Below are positions 18,901 to 27,528 of a DNA stretch of 64,000 bases, piece after piece. Both the position numbers and the translations under genes were made by a program. Location of the stretch: the NCBI RefSeq assembly GCF_963662555.1, contig NZ_OY759719.1:702985-766984 (forward strand), in the 5' to 3' direction. The DNA is from Thiomicrorhabdus sp. (lineage in GTDB: Bacteria > Pseudomonadota > Gammaproteobacteria > Thiomicrospirales > Thiomicrospiraceae). Each line of letters begins with the position of its first letter. Positions within the stretch are counted from its first letter, which is position 1. The notes beneath the pieces were generated by a model. It was given only the letters and a program-made list of their open reading frames with translations. It searched no databases and had not been told where the DNA came from.

Positions 18901-19867
18901 TTTGTTCTAGTTGCCATTGTGTATTCAGTTTGGCCTTAAATTCTTGCCAATGAGAGTCAAGGGCAATCTGGTTTCCTTGAAGTTTTAGCGTGTGTTGCGA
19001 GCGGCTAATGTAGGGTAATGTGGTATTAAGCTGAATGTTAACGGTATTAAGGTTTCCCTGAATTTTGCTGGTCAACTTTATGGAATTAAAAGGCGGTGAT
19101 GTGGCTTCTTTTTGCCCTTTTTTAACCGTGTTTAAATCGGTTAACTCTAAGGCTAAGTTAGCAGAAAATTCATTTGAGTTAAGCAACGTAAAATCAGCGG
19201 CACTGGCTATTTTTATCTGTTGGTATTGCCCTGTTAAATCGGCAATTTTAAGCTGTTGGTTTTGCCATTCTAGGGCGGTTTTCAGTTGGTCAATTTCTTC
19301 AATAGGCTGTTGATCAATTTGTAAGTTTGCTTGATGAATTTGTAAGTCATCTATATGCACTTGTGTACTGTAGTTTTTGCTAAAAGCAAAAATTGCCGCC
19401 AGTGGGTTTTCTGTGGTGGTCGTTTGTTTTGGTTGTGTCACTGTTTTTAAGAAAGCTTTAGAAACCGTTAGTTGATCTATTTGAATACGGTTCCTTAATA
19501 AATCTTTAAGTTGCCAATGCCAGCTAATAGTATCAATTTGTAGGTTAGTCGTATCATCTTGATAATGTACATTTTTCAGTGTTAAACCATCAATTAAGCG
19601 TCCTTTAGCAGATTCAATTTGCAACTGGCCATTAGTCCAACTTGAAATATAAGGCAAAGCTTTTTGTGCGGTATTTGGGTTAAATAGTAATAAACCTAAC
19701 AATACAGCTAGAGTGAGTAATATCACCAAAAACAGCCCGATTGAGCTAAGGCTAAACCAATAATAAGCACGCACGAGGGTCTTACTGAGTTGTGATTGGT
19801 TTGTGGCCTGGCTTGGGGGCTGATTTAGGCCTTGATTTGGTGTTTGGTTCTCTGGCGTGGTACTCAT
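15968..19867 (-). CDS. tamB: TamB, translocation and assembly module inner-membrane protein
   Basis: 1299 residues. One N-terminal TM segment (about 35-60, LVILLTLAVLLGLLLF) anchors the protein; the rest is a long repetitive beta-strand series typical of AsmA-like/TamB bridges. The C-terminal DUF490 region is conserved in form: LDARNQIQIAKSSFSFNG, LNVNLFRVVDQTTARLNITG, GRIINLLIFGRAGD and a final YRIER. It spans the periplasm and works with TamA in outer-membrane protein or lipid traffic. It overlaps tamA (ATG within the tamA stop region), so the two are translationally coupled. Length is close to E. coli TamB (1259). Two palindrome copies lie inside the gene (17254-17265, 18097-18108), both encoding QAW. 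Confidence 0.95.
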   Translation of the reverse strand: MSTTPENQTPNQGLNQPPSQATNQSQLSKTLVRAYYWFSLSSIGLFLVILLTLAVLLGLLLFNPNTAQKALPYISSWTNGQLQIESAKGRLIDGLTLKNVHYQDDTTNLQIDTISWHWQLKDLLRNRIQIDQLTVSKAFLKTVTQPKQTTTTENPLAAIFAFSKNYSTQVHIDDLQIHQANLQIDQQPIEEIDQLKTALEWQNQQLKIADLTGQYQQIKIASAADFTLLNSNEFSANLALELTDLNTVKKGQKEATSPPFNSIKLTSKIQGNLNTVNIQLNTTLPYISRSQHTLKLQGNQIALDSHWQEFKAKLNTQWQLEQTQGHTQLQYDADAKKLTTNGQLALSFKNHPKAKINFNITAPLSALITNATLPKTSNVKPENMIFTLQSQLTDMGSLQAKGTGNLITNQFNIDVTTQHLNLQWINPENDYQITSQFNWKLNNFVQRQSQFNITQFDLTGLPENLSFIGQINTRLNPVAKSTEVTKNTLAKYKIDITNTHLNYAKYSGSVQAQLALAEDLSHGNLQQARLVLGDNQANLSGQWAKTFELKLNAKLNQLSQIYQPLSGSITLNMDTKGNVKKDLSGFYQAWSTVQLNANQLGYRLPAAKNKPSESFSIKTLNLKAQIPLHKLAQSELHLHAQKIQQKTGLHQNQLLLSALVFDRQAQPKSSGVNPQPGFTSDIKLSHPNLSLQASTYETKPSLDQQTIRLKQFDIKQPNVGDWSLKQATNIDWKSPNQIKIANLCIASQTTQNSEFCLKSDATQAEWSMHALPIFDWLEPWLTSNIKLKGQLNGQGNANWKNKLVANQSLTVPQLDVTLIEQGFVFPISVKNWQTQAKITPNTANIKSQAQLNETGHLNLQIDSQKQTNQAWLNAKIKGDITATLNEWTLNKRALEFVELHKTALKLHSQLSGKLNAPKHNTQANLDVKLDLPLLGLSDQSINLTANVTPKTIDATGLWTQTNNRHADLSVKLVDLQTQPKLLANFKTDTIELLKTQFAELNTSANIDVTLLEGATHIKGFAQLHDSSLNLDKMPLHERTSTSDDEIIIDKQGNEVPKQEMISQLSYDLKIGFGKQVKINVRDAETFLGGELQLVKQGDSPDLQALGEVKLLSGYINLDARNQIQIAKSSFSFNGAIGNPALNVNLFRVVDQTTARLNITGTATQPQFAFYSDPSTSQGRIINLLIFGRAGDSSQEPNYQSQVLSAFYKLGIQNNTPVLNTLTRTLGIEDVYFDVKDQKVSNLLVGRALTDKLYVRYAKDLTGQQNNAVQFFYQLTQKLLIKSNSADDSSSVDLIYRIER
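17254..17265. repeat. ACCAGGCCTGGT palindrome (copy 5, inside tamB)
   Basis: Perfect copy, encoding N-Q-A-W in TamB. Confidence 0.95.
18097..18108. repeat. ACCAGGCCTGGT palindrome (copy 6, inside tamB)
   Basis: Perfect copy, encoding Y-Q-A-W in TamB. Confidence 0.95.
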
Positions 19868-21735
19868 ATATCAAACCCTAATGAGAAATGTAATCGCCAA
19901 TCTTGTTGTCCTGGTTCTGATACAGGCCAGGCAATGTCCAGCTTAGCCATTCCAACTGGCGTGTAACCACGTAATCCAAAACCCGAACCTACTTTAATAT
20001 CGGTAGATTCGGTTGTATCAAAAAGCTGTCCAGCATCAATAAAAGCCCCTAAACCAAAGTATTCACTGATTCGGTAATCGGTTTCTAAAGAGGTTAAAAC
20101 CATATTTTTAGCCCCTTCAATGGTTCCAGTACTGGTGGGTAAACCAATAGATTCAAATGCATAACCTCTTAAGGTTTCGCCACCCAGTAAATAACGATAA
20201 GAGGCTGGTACCACTTGATTTTTGTCGGCAGCGGTTAAGGCTATTTTGGCTTTAGCATGTAGTCGCCAAAAATCCATTATGGGAAAAATACCACTGCTGG
20301 CTAATTCAATTTGAGCAAATTGAGAGTCAGAGGCAATACCGTCAAAACTGCCTCGTAACGTAGCACTATGCCGATAACCCGAAGTGGGATACGATTCATT
20401 ATTAACCCATCGTGATCTAACGTTAATACCCAATAAAAGCGTTTGGACTAGCTCTTGAGGGGCGTTTTTGTAGCGATAATTTTCAGATTCAAAAGAGACA
20501 AACGGATTAAGTAACCAACTTGGTGTAGCCTGAAAATTATAGTCAGCAGTAACCGATTTTTGAGTTTTATCTAGGGTATCTGACTGCGTTGCCTCATAGC
20601 CAAAACCAATATTCCAATGTTGAACCGCAGGGCGATCACCTGGAATATGGTAGTTAAAATTAAAGTTTTGGGCACGTTCACCAAATAGGCTGTCTATTTG
20701 ATAACTATGGCCTTGCTGGTTAATGAGGCGGTTTTCAAAACCAAAGAGAATACGTGCACCGGTATCGGTTCCGTATCCAATACCCGCATCGTAATGATGT
20801 TTTAGACTCTCTTCAAGTTCTACTGAAACAGGAATACGTTTATTTTTTTGTTCTGTAAATTGAGGTATTACCCGTATTGATCCAAAATAATGGCTGTCAA
20901 TAAGGCTTTTCTGTAAAGCCACAATATCAGCATTTTTAAAGGTATCGCCAGGTTGAAACTCAGCAAATTTAGCTAAAAAACTGCTTTGAATTGTTTTGTT
21001 ACCATGAAAATTCACCTGCCCAAATTGATAGGCTGTTTTAGTATCAAGGTATAAGTTAATATCCACCGCATGTAAGTGTGGATAAACCTTAAAGTTACGT
21101 TTAGTAAACACGGCATCCATAAAGCCTTCATTTAAGGCTAAATTATTTAATGCATTAACGGTATCGGTATAGTTTTGATGTGTAAATCGATCGCCTTTAC
21201 GTAGCTTTAGCTGAAACTTTTTAAATTGTTTCCAGGCAGATAATTTTTTGCCATCACCTTCTATCACAATATTAATGTTACGAATCTTGACTGGTTTACC
21301 TAAGGTAATGGTAAAGCTGGCTAATGTTTGCTTGGCACTACGTTGGAGTCTTTTGGTTAGACTGGGTTCGTAGTAACCTAAAGCACGCAAGGTATCTAGA
21401 ATTTCTTGTTCAGCGCGTTTAAATAAAAAGTCAGTTTGTGCGGGGTATTGATCACGCTTTAAGTTACCTAAAGAAATCTCACTGATTAAGCGTTCTTTTA
21501 ATTTGTTATCGCCACCGCCTGTAAACTGAAGATCAACTTGCAATAAAGGATATTGAGCAGAGGGCTTATTATTGATTTCTTTGTTTGCGAGTTCTTTATT
21601 TACATAATCTTTATTTACAAGCCCTTTATCTTCGCTAATAAGTGGTTCGGACTCTGGATTTTGGGCATAGGTAAGCTGTGGCAACATTAATGTGCTGAGA
21701 CAAAGTACGGTTACAGAGAGCCAAGAGATGTTCAT
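19864..21735 (-). CDS. tamA: TamA, Omp85-family outer-membrane translocase subunit
   Basis: About 623 residues from the chosen start. A Sec signal (MNISWLSVTVLCLSTLMLPQLTYAQ) is followed by a spacer and three POTRA-like domains (about 65-300), then the 16-stranded Omp85 barrel with the GxFLGLGAFIDAG and GSGFGLRGYTPVGMAKLDIAWP motifs and a terminal FSLGFDI. TamA partners with TamB. The frame extends 26 codons further upstream to a TTG, but the ATG at 21735 gives a proper signal peptide, so it was preferred. The stop overlaps the tamB ATG. The family is secure; the exact start is less so. Confidence 0.93.
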   Translation of the reverse strand: MNISWLSVTVLCLSTLMLPQLTYAQNPESEPLISEDKGLVNKDYVNKELANKEINNKPSAQYPLLQVDLQFTGGGDNKLKERLISEISLGNLKRDQYPAQTDFLFKRAEQEILDTLRALGYYEPSLTKRLQRSAKQTLASFTITLGKPVKIRNINIVIEGDGKKLSAWKQFKKFQLKLRKGDRFTHQNYTDTVNALNNLALNEGFMDAVFTKRNFKVYPHLHAVDINLYLDTKTAYQFGQVNFHGNKTIQSSFLAKFAEFQPGDTFKNADIVALQKSLIDSHYFGSIRVIPQFTEQKNKRIPVSVELEESLKHHYDAGIGYGTDTGARILFGFENRLINQQGHSYQIDSLFGERAQNFNFNYHIPGDRPAVQHWNIGFGYEATQSDTLDKTQKSVTADYNFQATPSWLLNPFVSFESENYRYKNAPQELVQTLLLGINVRSRWVNNESYPTSGYRHSATLRGSFDGIASDSQFAQIELASSGIFPIMDFWRLHAKAKIALTAADKNQVVPASYRYLLGGETLRGYAFESIGLPTSTGTIEGAKNMVLTSLETDYRISEYFGLGAFIDAGQLFDTTESTDIKVGSGFGLRGYTPVGMAKLDIAWPVSEPGQQDWRLHFSLGFDI

Positions 21736-22038
21736 GCGTTGCTGTGAAAAGTCGTGAGGTAAGTTAATCAAGTATACGGTGGTTAAACATATAATAAAAC
21801 CTCGATATAACAAAATTCTCTCTTTTATCGAGCTAATTTTCTATTAAAGGCTAGAGCTATTTTTAGATTCTTCTTAAGATAAAAATAATACAAAAAATAT
21901 GATAAAGATAATAATGATGAATTACATCGGTTTTTGGTGCAAATATCTTGAATTATAGCGTTTTCTCTTTAAGCGAAGACGTGTCGTACTTTTCGATTAG
22001 CTGTTGCCAGTTTTATCTGTTTAATCTGTTTTATCCAT
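21736..22038. other. Intergenic region upstream of tamA
   Basis: AT-rich non-coding DNA of about 300 bp. No gene, terminator or repeat copy was recognised. It presumably holds the tamA promoter. Confidence 0.4.
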
Positions 22039-22440
22039 TTATTCAACTGGGTCTGCCCAACTGATTATCACTTCTTTTTTGCCCCACTCACGGGCTTTTT
22101 TATGGTCTTGCCCCATATAAATATCGATTTTCTTTTTCCAGCGTTTATTCATTTTGTCTAACACGGTATATTCACCCGGCAAGCCAGAAATGGTTACTTT
22201 TGAGCCGTTTTTTAACCCCATCTTTAAGAGGTCTCTAGAAACCGCTATCGCTTTCATTCCGGGTTTTAACGGGTTGTTCCACGCGGCAAGAAAAGGTGTT
22301 TTATCCGTTTGTGAATGTGTTGATGTATAAGCCGTAGCGGTCACTTCCAACTCAATTCGTTTAGACTCTTCAGCACCACAACCAAACAGTGACAGGCCCA
22401 TCAATCCGGTTAAAAAAGAGTTTAATAATGTTCTCATCAT
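22039..22440 (-). CDS. 3D-domain lipoprotein
   Basis: 133 residues. The signal ends in SLFG-C at about residue 21, so it is predicted to be a lipoprotein. The mature part is a 3D (Asp-Asp-Asp) domain with a double-psi beta-barrel feel: VTATAYTS at the start, KAIAVSRDLLKMGLKNGSKVTISG in the middle, and VLDKMNKRWKKKIDIYMG near the end. 3D domains occur in cell-wall-active proteins related to MltA and to stationary-phase survival proteins, so a peptidoglycan-related role is likely, but there is no proof of catalysis. It is a single gene. Confidence 0.8.
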   Translation of the reverse strand: MMRTLLNSFLTGLMGLSLFGCGAEESKRIELEVTATAYTSTHSQTDKTPFLAAWNNPLKPGMKAIAVSRDLLKMGLKNGSKVTISGLPGEYTVLDKMNKRWKKKIDIYMGQDHKKAREWGKKEVIISWADPVE

Positions 22441-22575
22441 AACCTCACATTTTTCCTATTTAATTGATTGTAATAGTTTTTAAGCGTAATTTGATAGTTT
22501 CTTGGCAGAGCGAATAAACGTTCTGTTTTGATTGTGTAAAACGATAAACGACCAAATCTAGTTGTGAGAGTTAAA

Positions 22576-24654
22576 TCACTCCGGTGTTTTTCGTGTTAAT
22601 TGTGTAATGACCGTTTTGGACTCAGAACCATTGTGCAGGCTCTCGGTTTCCAAACTAAATAGGCAGCGTTCACCGTTTGGAGTAATGACAGTGAGATCAT
22701 TAAAATCTGCGGCGGATGCCATTTGATGGCGAACATAATCAGGGCCATATCTACGTGCGGGGAGTTTTTCGTTGATAAAGGTTTCTATATTTGTAGCACC
22801 TTGAATATCGCCAAAAGGAGAAGCCGTTGACCATATAGCATTAGGGTGAAATAAACTAGCCGCTTCACTACCCTCTCGTCTATCAACACAATCCAGAAAA
22901 CGCATTAGCAGTAAACGTTTGCTGTTACGTGCAGCATAGTGAGTGTGCAGTAATTGATGGGCTTTGGCTGAATTGGGTTGGTCTAATTCTGTTGCATAGA
23001 GTTTTTGTATGTCTTGGTTTTCATAGGAACGTCTTCTTGGGGCATTTTTATCAATGTTATAAATCGCCTGCATACGTTTTTCCAGGATTAGTGGATCCAT
23101 CGACTTTGGTTCACCACCTCCGCCTAAACAACCACCCACACAGGCCATGACTTCAATAGCGACATACTCATCTCGCCAATTTTCTGTTTCAAGCATTTGT
23201 TGTGCTACTGCAATGCCATTACAAATGGCAATTTTGCCTACGCCAGGAACCTCGGCTTCTTTCACACCCGTCGTGCTGACTCCACGAAGTTGATGCCATT
23301 CCAAAGGTAATGAATCCTCTTGACCGATAAAGTGAGAAGCCGTACGTACCACCGCTTCCATAACGCCACCTGATGCACCAAAGATTTGTGCCGCACCCGT
23401 GCTTTCACCCAGCGGGTTATCAAATTCTGCTTCCTCTGACAAAGCACCAAAGGCAATTCCACGAGCTTTAATCATTCTTGCGAGTTCACGAGTGGTTAAG
23501 ACATGGTCAACATCGCCTGATACTCCAGGACGAGCCGCTTCATCCTTTTTTGCCGTGCAAGGCATAACACTCACGACATAAGGTTCAGCATCACCCTCTG
23601 AAAAAGCAGTCCCTAGCGTTTTTACAAAGGCACTCCGTTTAGTCAATGCACCATGCATTTGTTGTGGAGATTTAGTGGTACTGAGATGCGGCAGTAGGTC
23701 AGGGCGGTTAATCTCAACCCAATTCACCCAGCCAGGGCAACAGGAGGTAAATAGAGGTAATTGTTTTTGGTTTTTCAAACGTGTTAAAAATTCGCTTGCT
23801 TCTTCCATAATGGTTAAGTCAGCCGCAAAATTGGTGTCAAATACGTAGTCAAAACCAATCTGTCTTAAGGCATTAATCATTCGCCCTGTACTCACTGTGC
23901 CAGGTTTCATGCCAAACTCTTCACTGATTGCCACCCGAGTTGCAGGGGCGACTTGTACTGCAGAGACACGTCTATGAGCATCAAGAGTGTGCAGTACATC
24001 ATGCCAGTGTGGCATTTCGATTAAGGCACCGGTTGGGCAAACCAGAGTACATTGACCGCAAGAGATACAATTGGTTTCAGAAAGCGGTTTATCAAATACG
24101 GTAACGGGTAATCGCCCCGACCCATGTTCCGCAAAACAAATTACATGTTGCTGTTGCCCTGCATCACCACAGGCTTCTACACATAAACCACATTCCACAC
24201 ATTTGGATAAATCTCGCCAAATACTGGGGGAGGTGTGATCTGTTAGTTGATGTTCTGGGTGTTCAACTGAACCTCTTAGCTCTTTTGGCCAACGGTCTTC
24301 TAGTTGATATTCACTGACAAAGTTTTGAAATTTACATGAACCATTCACTTCACAACGTATGCAGTCATTAGGGTGGCGCGACAATAGCCATTCGGCATCC
24401 GCTTTTCTAAATTCAATGATTTCTTTAGAATCGGTGGTAACAATGTCACCATCTTGGGCTTGGGTTTTACAGGCTGGTTGGGGGCGGGCGATATTGTTGA
24501 CATTCACTAAACATAAACGACATACCGCATGGGAGGGAAGGCGAGGATAGTAGCAGAGTGTGGGAATGTGCACACCTGCTATACGGCTTGCATCCAGCAA
24601 GGTTGAACCCTCTTCAACTTCAACCGTTCGTCCGTTAATGGTAACTTTAATCAT
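22576..24654 (-). CDS. [FeFe] hydrogenase with C-terminal NTF2/SnoaL-like extension
   Basis: 692 residues. N-terminal [2Fe-2S] ferredoxin domain (Cys in CYYPRLPSHAVCRLC and the later PAC), a His-Cys3 cluster site (HPNDCIRCEVNGSC), two [4Fe-4S] sites (CVECGLCVEAC; CISCGQCTLVCP), then the H-cluster domain: L1 TSCCPGWVNW, L2 MPCTAKKDEA, L3 EVMACVGGCLGGGGEP (from about residue 501). L3 has Val where many enzymes have Pro (MACPGGC). The small-subunit-like end PNSAKAHQLLHTHY closes the known architecture near 577. Residues 578-692 then form an extra domain (FLDCVDRREG, LFHPNAIWST, GATNIETFI) that looks SnoaL/NTF2-like. The enzyme should oxidise H2 or make it, possibly with NAD-linked partners. No hydE/F/G maturases or HydB/C subunits are adjacent. 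GGGAGG precedes the ATG. Confidence 0.92.
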   Translation of the reverse strand: MIKVTINGRTVEVEEGSTLLDASRIAGVHIPTLCYYPRLPSHAVCRLCLVNVNNIARPQPACKTQAQDGDIVTTDSKEIIEFRKADAEWLLSRHPNDCIRCEVNGSCKFQNFVSEYQLEDRWPKELRGSVEHPEHQLTDHTSPSIWRDLSKCVECGLCVEACGDAGQQQHVICFAEHGSGRLPVTVFDKPLSETNCISCGQCTLVCPTGALIEMPHWHDVLHTLDAHRRVSAVQVAPATRVAISEEFGMKPGTVSTGRMINALRQIGFDYVFDTNFAADLTIMEEASEFLTRLKNQKQLPLFTSCCPGWVNWVEINRPDLLPHLSTTKSPQQMHGALTKRSAFVKTLGTAFSEGDAEPYVVSVMPCTAKKDEAARPGVSGDVDHVLTTRELARMIKARGIAFGALSEEAEFDNPLGESTGAAQIFGASGGVMEAVVRTASHFIGQEDSLPLEWHQLRGVSTTGVKEAEVPGVGKIAICNGIAVAQQMLETENWRDEYVAIEVMACVGGCLGGGGEPKSMDPLILEKRMQAIYNIDKNAPRRRSYENQDIQKLYATELDQPNSAKAHQLLHTHYAARNSKRLLLMRFLDCVDRREGSEAASLFHPNAIWSTASPFGDIQGATNIETFINEKLPARRYGPDYVRHQMASAADFNDLTVITPNGERCLFSLETESLHNGSESKTVITQLTRKTPE

Positions 24655-24843
24655 TGTTTCCTCCCAAAGATAAACGAAGCTGATTAGAGTGAGCTGATGG
24701 AGTTAAACTGAATATTACATATTCCCTGTTAAATTAAAAAGTATATCTCTTGCAAATTGTAAGGTTTTTCAAAACATAGATTGTTAAATTACCCTTTGCA
24801 CACATTTTAGAAAAATGTACAGGGCATAACAATAAACAGGTTT

Positions 24844-24855
24844 ACCAGGCCTGGT
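24844..24855. repeat. ACCAGGCCTGGT palindrome (copy 7, intergenic)
   Basis: Perfect copy just past the 3' end of the AEC permease gene and upstream of the hydrogenase gene, with TTT and AA arms. Confidence 0.95.
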
Positions 24856-24894
24856 AATTTTATATTTTATTTTAATTATCCCAATTTTAGATTG

Positions 24895-25845
24895 CTAGGG
24901 TTTGGCATATTGTAATAATAGTGACAAAGTCAGCAAAGAAAATACGGTGGATAATAGAACCGTTTGTGCGGTAATTAAGGCATCTCGTTTATAAAATTCA
25001 GCCAACATATAAGGGCCGGTTCCGGTTGGTAAAGCGGCTAAAAATACCGCCATCATCGCCAATTCAGTCTGCATATCAAAAACATAAAAAGCCAGCCAAG
25101 CCACCAATAAAGGTTGCAGTATTAATTTGGCCGTTGTCAGAGTGAGAGCGGTTTTGCGAACATCGGTTGCATTTTGTTTTGGTTGAGCGGTGGCGTGAGC
25201 CAAAAACAACCCTAAGCTGATTAAGGCGGCTGGGCTTGCGGCATCGGCCAATAAACTTAAAAAAGTAGCAATGCTCTCTGGCAAGGTGTAAGGGGTTGCG
25301 GAGAATAAAGCCCCAGCTATAGGTGCGACTACTAAAGGGTTTTTAAATACCGCTTTAAAAACATTTATCGCTCGTAAGTGCCAAGCTAAAGAGGCGTGCA
25401 AAGCGCTTTCAATTAAAACAATCCCAAAACCAAATAGCAAAGATGCCACGATGATGCTGGCAATAGCCGTTGGCACTTCACTGACCGTACCAAACACCAA
25501 ATACATCAGCGGAAAACCAATATATCCAGTATTAGCATAAGACGCTGCCATGCTATCAATACTGGCTTCAGCTAAATCTTTACCTTGGCTTAGTCGCCAA
25601 AACATCACCAGCAGAAACACCACAAAAGAACCGATAATATAAACGGCAATAAAGTCAGCTTTAAACAGGGTTTGCCAATCACTTTTTGCGGTAATCTCAA
25701 ATAACAAAGCGGGTAGAGCCAACCAAATAACAAATCGGCTTAGTTCAGTGGCTGAAGCGGGGCCTAAGATTTTGGTTTTATAGCTGATATAGCCAGTAGC
25801 AATTAAGGCGAATACGGGGAATAGAATGGTAAAGGTGGCGAGCAT
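24895..25845 (-). CDS. AEC-family transporter (auxin efflux carrier-like permease)
   Basis: About 316 residues from the chosen ATG. Ten or so membrane segments; the N-terminus LATFTILFPVFALIATGYI and the centre AASYANTGYIGFPLMYLVFG are typical of the AEC/MDC family, which export or take up organic acids or similar small anions. The frame runs 41 codons further upstream to 25968, but those residues are hydrophilic and that stretch holds a palindrome-like repeat (25923), which points to non-coding DNA. No strong ribosome site exists at either start. The substrate is unknown, and it is in the same direction as the hydrogenase gene but separated by 240 bp. Confidence 0.85.
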   Translation of the reverse strand: MLATFTILFPVFALIATGYISYKTKILGPASATELSRFVIWLALPALLFEITAKSDWQTLFKADFIAVYIIGSFVVFLLVMFWRLSQGKDLAEASIDSMAASYANTGYIGFPLMYLVFGTVSEVPTAIASIIVASLLFGFGIVLIESALHASLAWHLRAINVFKAVFKNPLVVAPIAGALFSATPYTLPESIATFLSLLADAASPAALISLGLFLAHATAQPKQNATDVRKTALTLTTAKLILQPLLVAWLAFYVFDMQTELAMMAVFLAALPTGTGPYMLAEFYKRDALITAQTVLLSTVFSLLTLSLLLQYAKP

Positions 25846-25921
25846 AATTTTTATCTGATCTGACCAAAAGTCTAAATAAAAACATTGTACGGTAGCAGCA
25901 GAATTTTGGGGCTTAAAATTA

Positions 25922-25933
25922 TCAGGCCTGGTG
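25922..25933. repeat. Degenerate palindrome copy (TATCAGGCCTGGTG)
   Basis: CAGGCCTGGT is retained. It supports reading this stretch as intergenic, upstream of the AEC permease. Confidence 0.55.
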
Positions 25934-26099
25934 ATTTTCTTTAACAAATGATTGTTGGCTGTTTTCATAACTATTGTGGCTAAGGCTTTTATTTGATAGT
26001 GTGTAAGTTCATATCCATTCCATATTCCTCAGCGTCGAGGTTGTTTTTCCGTTTTCTAACCAAACTATTTTAGTAAAACAACTTGTTAGGAGAATGATG

Positions 26100-27395
26100 A
26101 TGTCTGCTTTGCCAAAAGTCATGATTATTGGTGGTGGTGCTGCGGGTTTACAGCTTGCAACCCGCTTGGGAAATCGACTGGGTAAGAAAAACCTTGCTGA
26201 AATTAATTTGATTGATTCCAACCGAATTCATCTATGGAAACCGCTTTTACATGAGGTGGCATCTGGTTCACTTGATACTGGCCGAGAAGCCTTGAGTTAT
26301 CGAGCTCATTCAGCCGAAAATGGCTATTATTTTCAACTTGGCAGTTTTTGTGATTTAGATAGCCACAACAAAACTCTAACGCTTGAGCCATTATTAGATC
26401 ACCACGGTAAACAACTGTTACCACAAAGAACATTAGATTATGACTACTTGATTTTGGCTTTGGGTTCTCGCTGTAATGACTTTGGTATTAGTGGGGTCAG
26501 AGAGCACTGCTTTACCTTAGATACCGCACAAGAAGCAGAAGATTTTCATTTGAGTTTGTTGAATCGGTTTTTACAGTTTTCCGAAACCGCACAAACAAAC
26601 GATTTGGTTAAGGTTGCGATTGTGGGCGGCGGGGCCACAGGTGTTGAACTTGCTGCAGAACTCTATTCAACCGTTGACCGCCTTGAGCAGTTTGGCGTGC
26701 ATAAGATTCATCACAATAGTTTGTGTGTACATTTAATAGAAGCGACCGACAGGATTTTACCCGTTTTACCCGAATCAATGGCCAACAAAGCTCATAAAAC
26801 CCTGACCGATTTAGGGGTGGATATTGAAACTAATGTGATGGTAAAACAGATTAAAGCCAACACCTTAATAACTGATGAGAAAGTGATAGAAGCTGATTTA
26901 ATTGTTTGGGCGGCAGGCGTAAAAGCACCTAAGTTTTTAGGTGATTTGGATTTACCCACTAACCGAATTAATCAAGTTGAAGTAGAGCCAACTTTACAAG
27001 TAAAAACCAGTACAAATATTTATGCTATTGGTGACTGTGCATTTCTATTGAATGATGAAGGTCGTCCTGTTCCGCCTACGGCTCAAGCGGCACATCAAAT
27101 GGCCGAAGTGTGTGCCAACAATATTATTGCTCAAATCAAACAAAAACCACAGGTGAATTTTACATACCAAGACCATGGTGCACTGGTCTCTCTTAGCCAC
27201 TTTCAAGCTGTGGGTAACTTGTTAGACCAGCTATTAAATAAAAACTGGTTAGTAGAAGGCAAGTTTGCACGTTGGGCATATGCAAGTCTTTACAGACAAC
27301 ACCAAATAGTCCTGCACGGTTTTTGGCGAACGGTTTGGTATATGTTAGTAAGCGTCTTAGAAAAACGTATAAAACCAAAATTAAAACTGTATTAA
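26100..27395 (+). CDS. ndh: Type II NADH dehydrogenase (NDH-2)
   Basis: 431 residues. FAD-binding Rossmann fold at the start (VMIIGGGAAGLQLATRLG), KPLLHEVASGSLD as in Ndh, YLILALGSRCNDFG, a second dinucleotide fold for NADH (VAIVGGGATGVELAAEL), then IYAIGDCAF and PPTAQAAHQMA. The C-terminal end (GFWRTVWYMLVSVLEKRI) is amphipathic and would sit on the membrane. It oxidises NADH to reduce quinone without pumping protons. Three ATGs in a row begin the frame; the third (26100) has AGGAG 7 nt upstream, so it was chosen, though the frame opens at 26094. Divergent from the AEC permease. Confidence 0.93.
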   Translation: MSALPKVMIIGGGAAGLQLATRLGNRLGKKNLAEINLIDSNRIHLWKPLLHEVASGSLDTGREALSYRAHSAENGYYFQLGSFCDLDSHNKTLTLEPLLDHHGKQLLPQRTLDYDYLILALGSRCNDFGISGVREHCFTLDTAQEAEDFHLSLLNRFLQFSETAQTNDLVKVAIVGGGATGVELAAELYSTVDRLEQFGVHKIHHNSLCVHLIEATDRILPVLPESMANKAHKTLTDLGVDIETNVMVKQIKANTLITDEKVIEADLIVWAAGVKAPKFLGDLDLPTNRINQVEVEPTLQVKTSTNIYAIGDCAFLLNDEGRPVPPTAQAAHQMAEVCANNIIAQIKQKPQVNFTYQDHGALVSLSHFQAVGNLLDQLLNKNWLVEGKFARWAYASLYRQHQIVLHGFWRTVWYMLVSVLEKRIKPKLKLY

Positions 27396-27423
27396 TAATT
27401 GTTTTCTATGCAAATGCTAGGGA

Positions 27424-27470
27424 TTTACCCTGTGGTTACAAACTACAGCTTGCCACAGGACGTGTCGGGG
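27424..27470. repeat. Degenerate copy of the 54-bp composite repeat
   Basis: TTTACCCTGTG followed by a diverged middle and TGCCACAGGACGTGTCGGG, resembling the copy at 32396-32450. Confidence 0.5.
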
Positions 27471-27528
27471 TTTGCTGTGTCTAGTTTCCCATGCATTTTG
27501 AGCATAGAATAAATTGCTCTAATTTAGG

